Below are positions 12,947-15,076 of a DNA stretch of 15,076 nt, piece by piece. Source of the stretch: an uncultured Eubacteriales bacterium (GTDB lineage Bacteria > Bacillota > Clostridia > Oscillospirales > Oscillospiraceae); the NCBI GenBank assembly GCA_900549645.1, contig URPD01000047.1, positions 1 through 15,076 on the forward strand. Reading direction: 5' to 3'. The position numbers were made by a program, and so were the translations under genes. The notes under the pieces were generated by a model. That model searched no databases. It saw nothing but the letters and a program-made list of their open reading frames with translations, and had not been told where the DNA came from. Each line of letters opens with the position of its first letter. Positions within the stretch are counted from its first letter, which is position 1.

Positions 12947-12983
12947 ATTTTCAGAATTACCATGAAAAGAGATATCAGTAACC

Positions 12984-14995
12984 ATGGGTAAGAGCACCGT
13001 AAACAAAAAGAAAGTCAGCTTTGCGATGCTGCTTGTGACCATCGGCATCGTCTACGGTGACATCGGCACCTCGCCGATGTACGTTATGAAGTCGATCATC
13101 GAGGGCAACGGTGGCCTTGCTCAGACCTCGCAGGAGCTGGTCATCGGCTCGCTGTCGCTCGTCATCTGGACGATAACCCTGCTGACGACGATAAAGCACG
13201 TTCTTATCGCCATGCGCGCCAACAACCACGGCGAGGGCGGCATCTTCGCGCTGTACGCGCTGGTGCGCGGCTGCGGCAAGTGGCTGATCTTCCCGGCGAT
13301 GGTCGGCGGCGCGGCGATGCTGGCCGACGGCGTACTGACCCCGGCAGTCACGGTGACGACGGCGGTCGAGGGTCTGCGCACCATCCCCGTGATGGACGCG
13401 TTTCTCGGCGCGGGGCAGACCCGCGCAATAATCCTGACGCTTGCGATAATCCTCGCGCTGTTTCTCGTGCAGCGTGCCGGAACGAGCCGCATCGGCAAGG
13501 CCTTCGGCTCCGTCATGCCGTCTGGTTCAGCTTTCTCGGCATCACCGGACTTGTGCACATATTCGACCTGCCGTCCGTGCTGAAGGCATTTAACCCCGTG
13601 TACGCGGTGAAAGTGCTGTACAGCCCCTACAACAAGGTCGGCTTTATGATCCTCGGCAGCGTGTTCCTCGCCGCGACCGGCGCGGAAGCGCTCTGCTCCG
13701 ACATGGGGCATGTCGGCGCAGACAACATATACATTACATGGCCGTTCGTGAAAATATGCCTGATACTCAACTATCTCGGTCAGGGCGCGTGGCTCATCTG
13801 CAATCAGAGCAGCGCGGAGCTTCAGAGCATTGAAATGCTCAACACCTTCTTCCAGATGCTGCCCGAAGCGCTGCGCCCGCTGGCGGTAGTGCTCGGCGCG
13901 GCGGCCGCGATCATCGCGTCTCAGGCGCTGATAACCGGTTCGTTCACGCTCGTGTCCGAGGCGATACGCCTCGACCTGCTGCCGCATCTTGAGGTGAAGT
14001 ACCCGGCGGACACCAAGGGTCAGCTATACATCCCCGCCGTCAACCGTGTGCTGATGTTCGGCTACATAATCATCGTCCTGCTGTTCCGCTCCGGCAGCCG
14101 CATGGAGACGGCCTACGGCCTTGCAATAACCGTGTCGATGCTGACGGTGACGCTGCTGCTGTCGGTGTACCTCTGGCGCATCTGTTCGAAGAAGCTGCTT
14201 GCGCTGGTGGTGCTGGTCGTGTTCGGCGCGATAGAGGCGGTGTTCTTCGTCTCCAGCCTCAGCAAGTTCATCCACGGCGGCTACGTCGCGGTCATCATGG
14301 CGCTGATACTGTTCTTCATCATGCTCGTGTGGCACCGCGGGACGCAGCTTGAGCGGCAGTATTGCGTGCCGCTGCACTTCGCAGATTATGTCCAGCCCCT
14401 CGGCGAGCTGCACGACGAGCCCGAGATACCGCGCCTGACCCACAACCTTGTCTATCTCGACAACAGCCGCGATTTTGAGAGCATCGACCGCGACATTCTA
14501 TATTCCATCCTCGACAAGGACGCGAAGCGCGCCTCGGCGTACTGGTTCATCAGCGCGACCGTGCACGACGAACCGAGCGTGATGCGCTACGAGGTCGAGA
14601 CCTAGGGCACGGACTACATTTTCCGCGTCCGGCTGCACCTCGGCTTCAAGGATCATCAGCGCGTAAACGTCTACCTGCGCCAGATAGTCTCCGACCTGAT
14701 TGAGAGCGGCGAGCTGCCGCCGCAGAACCGTAAGCACTCGATATACGGCAAGTCCGACGTCGGCAACTTCAAGTTCTGCATCCTGCACAAGGTCGTGCCG
14801 CCGAAGGCCGGTCTTTCCAGTATGGACGAGATGGTGCTGAACGTGAAGTATGCTATCCTCCACATCTCAGGCTCCAAGGCGCAGTGGTACGGGCTTGACA
14901 CCTCGTCGCTGATAGTGGAGCGTGTGCCGCTGCTGGTGAATCAGAGTGGCAGAAGCGCGCGGCGCATAGAGCGCATGGAGCGCGAAAAAGCGTAA
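12984..14995 (+). pseudogene. kup: KUP potassium uptake transporter, broken by a frameshift and an amber stop
   Basis: Three reading segments join into one KUP protein of about 670 residues, the normal family length. Segment one (12984 to about 13519) carries VYGDIGTSP, NNHGEGGIFALYAL and DGVLTPAVTV. Near 13518-13520 (ATG CC GTC TGG) one base appears lost: the frame changes and continues VWFSFLGITGL to 14602. A TAG at 14603-14605 then stops it after YEVET, and the same frame goes on as GTDYIFRVRLHLGF to a TAA at 14993-14995. KUP proteins import potassium with protons through about twelve membrane helices plus a cytosolic C-terminal domain. Everything else is well conserved, so the damage is recent or a sequencing error. 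The first ORF would give a 199-residue fragment lacking most helices. No slippery sequence supports programmed shifting. Confidence 0.88.
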
Positions 14996-15023
14996 AATAC
15001 AACATCCCCGATTCCGCAGTCAT

Positions 15024-15076
15024 GAACTGCACCCCATTTGTTAGACAGTATGATATACTATCTAAGAAGTGGGGTG
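15024..15076. mobile_element. Probable end of an IS3-family (IS150-like) element, cut by the window edge
   Basis: TGAACTGCACCCC followed shortly by GTTAGACA resembles the terminal inverted repeat of IS150-group IS3 elements. Bases 15030-15051 and 15055-15076 form a near-perfect 22-bp inverted repeat (19 of 22 pairs) around a GAT loop, a form I have seen at such ends. No transposase is visible, so it may be a full IS beyond the window or a remnant. It starts 28 bp after the kup stop. Confidence 0.5.

Noticed and set aside
12793..12983. c-di-AMP riboswitch in the kup leader
   Set aside because: No recognisable conserved blocks, and the candidate promoter leaves too short a leader.
14603..14605. 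Amber codon as pyrrolysine or read-through site
   Set aside because: spoIIP in this window ends in TAG, so amber is used as a normal stop, and kup has a second lesion.

Overview
This window looks like chromosome from a GC-rich, endospore-forming anaerobic Firmicute of the gut Oscillospiraceae type. The evidence is spoIIP, two CotF-type coat genes and a SleB-like hydrolase (sporulation); a PerR, reverse rubrerythrin and rubredoxin set (peroxide defence of anaerobes); strong GGAGG ribosome sites; consensus sigma-A promoters; and GC-rich coding DNA broken by AT-rich spacers with dispersed palindromic repeats. The taxonomic call is inference only.

Layout. 1-600: gene-free and full of repeats (the right end of a dispersed element, then two GC-rich palindromic repeats), followed by the perR promoter with a PerR-box-like operator. 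603-1830: perR, rubrerythrin, rubredoxin, closed by a bidirectional terminator. 1881-3549 (minus): spoIIP, then a membrane/SHOCT gene whose ribosome site lies inside the terminator hairpin between them. 3689-5522 (plus): a TSCPD protein, a SleB-like cell wall hydrolase and rsmG behind one good promoter. 5577-6224 (minus): a HAD phosphatase. 6383-8245 (plus): an orphan solute-binding lipoprotein and an orphan hypB, with an inverted repeat between them. 8315-9408 (minus): a GNAT-YoaP acetyltransferase and a CsoR-type metal sensor. 9537-10250 (plus): a P-loop ATPase. 10266-10539: a 212-bp structured repeat element between two identical 31-bp hairpins. 10551-10985 (minus): two CotF-type coat proteins. 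11189-12792 (plus): a small membrane protein and a polysaccharide deacetylase. 12984-14995: a kup potassium transporter broken by a frameshift and an amber stop. 15024-15076: what looks like the end of an IS3-family element running off the window.

Most genes are ordinary housekeeping, stress or sporulation genes. The peroxide module has the clearest logic: PerR probably represses itself, and perhaps rbr and rubredoxin, which together would reduce peroxide. The most unusual item is the element at 10297-10508. It folds into a 19-bp perfect hairpin followed by a tightly packed three-way junction. Its right end recurs exactly at window positions 1-54, and it sits between 31-bp direct repeats that look like one duplicated terminator hairpin. 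No complete, obviously new multi-gene system was found.
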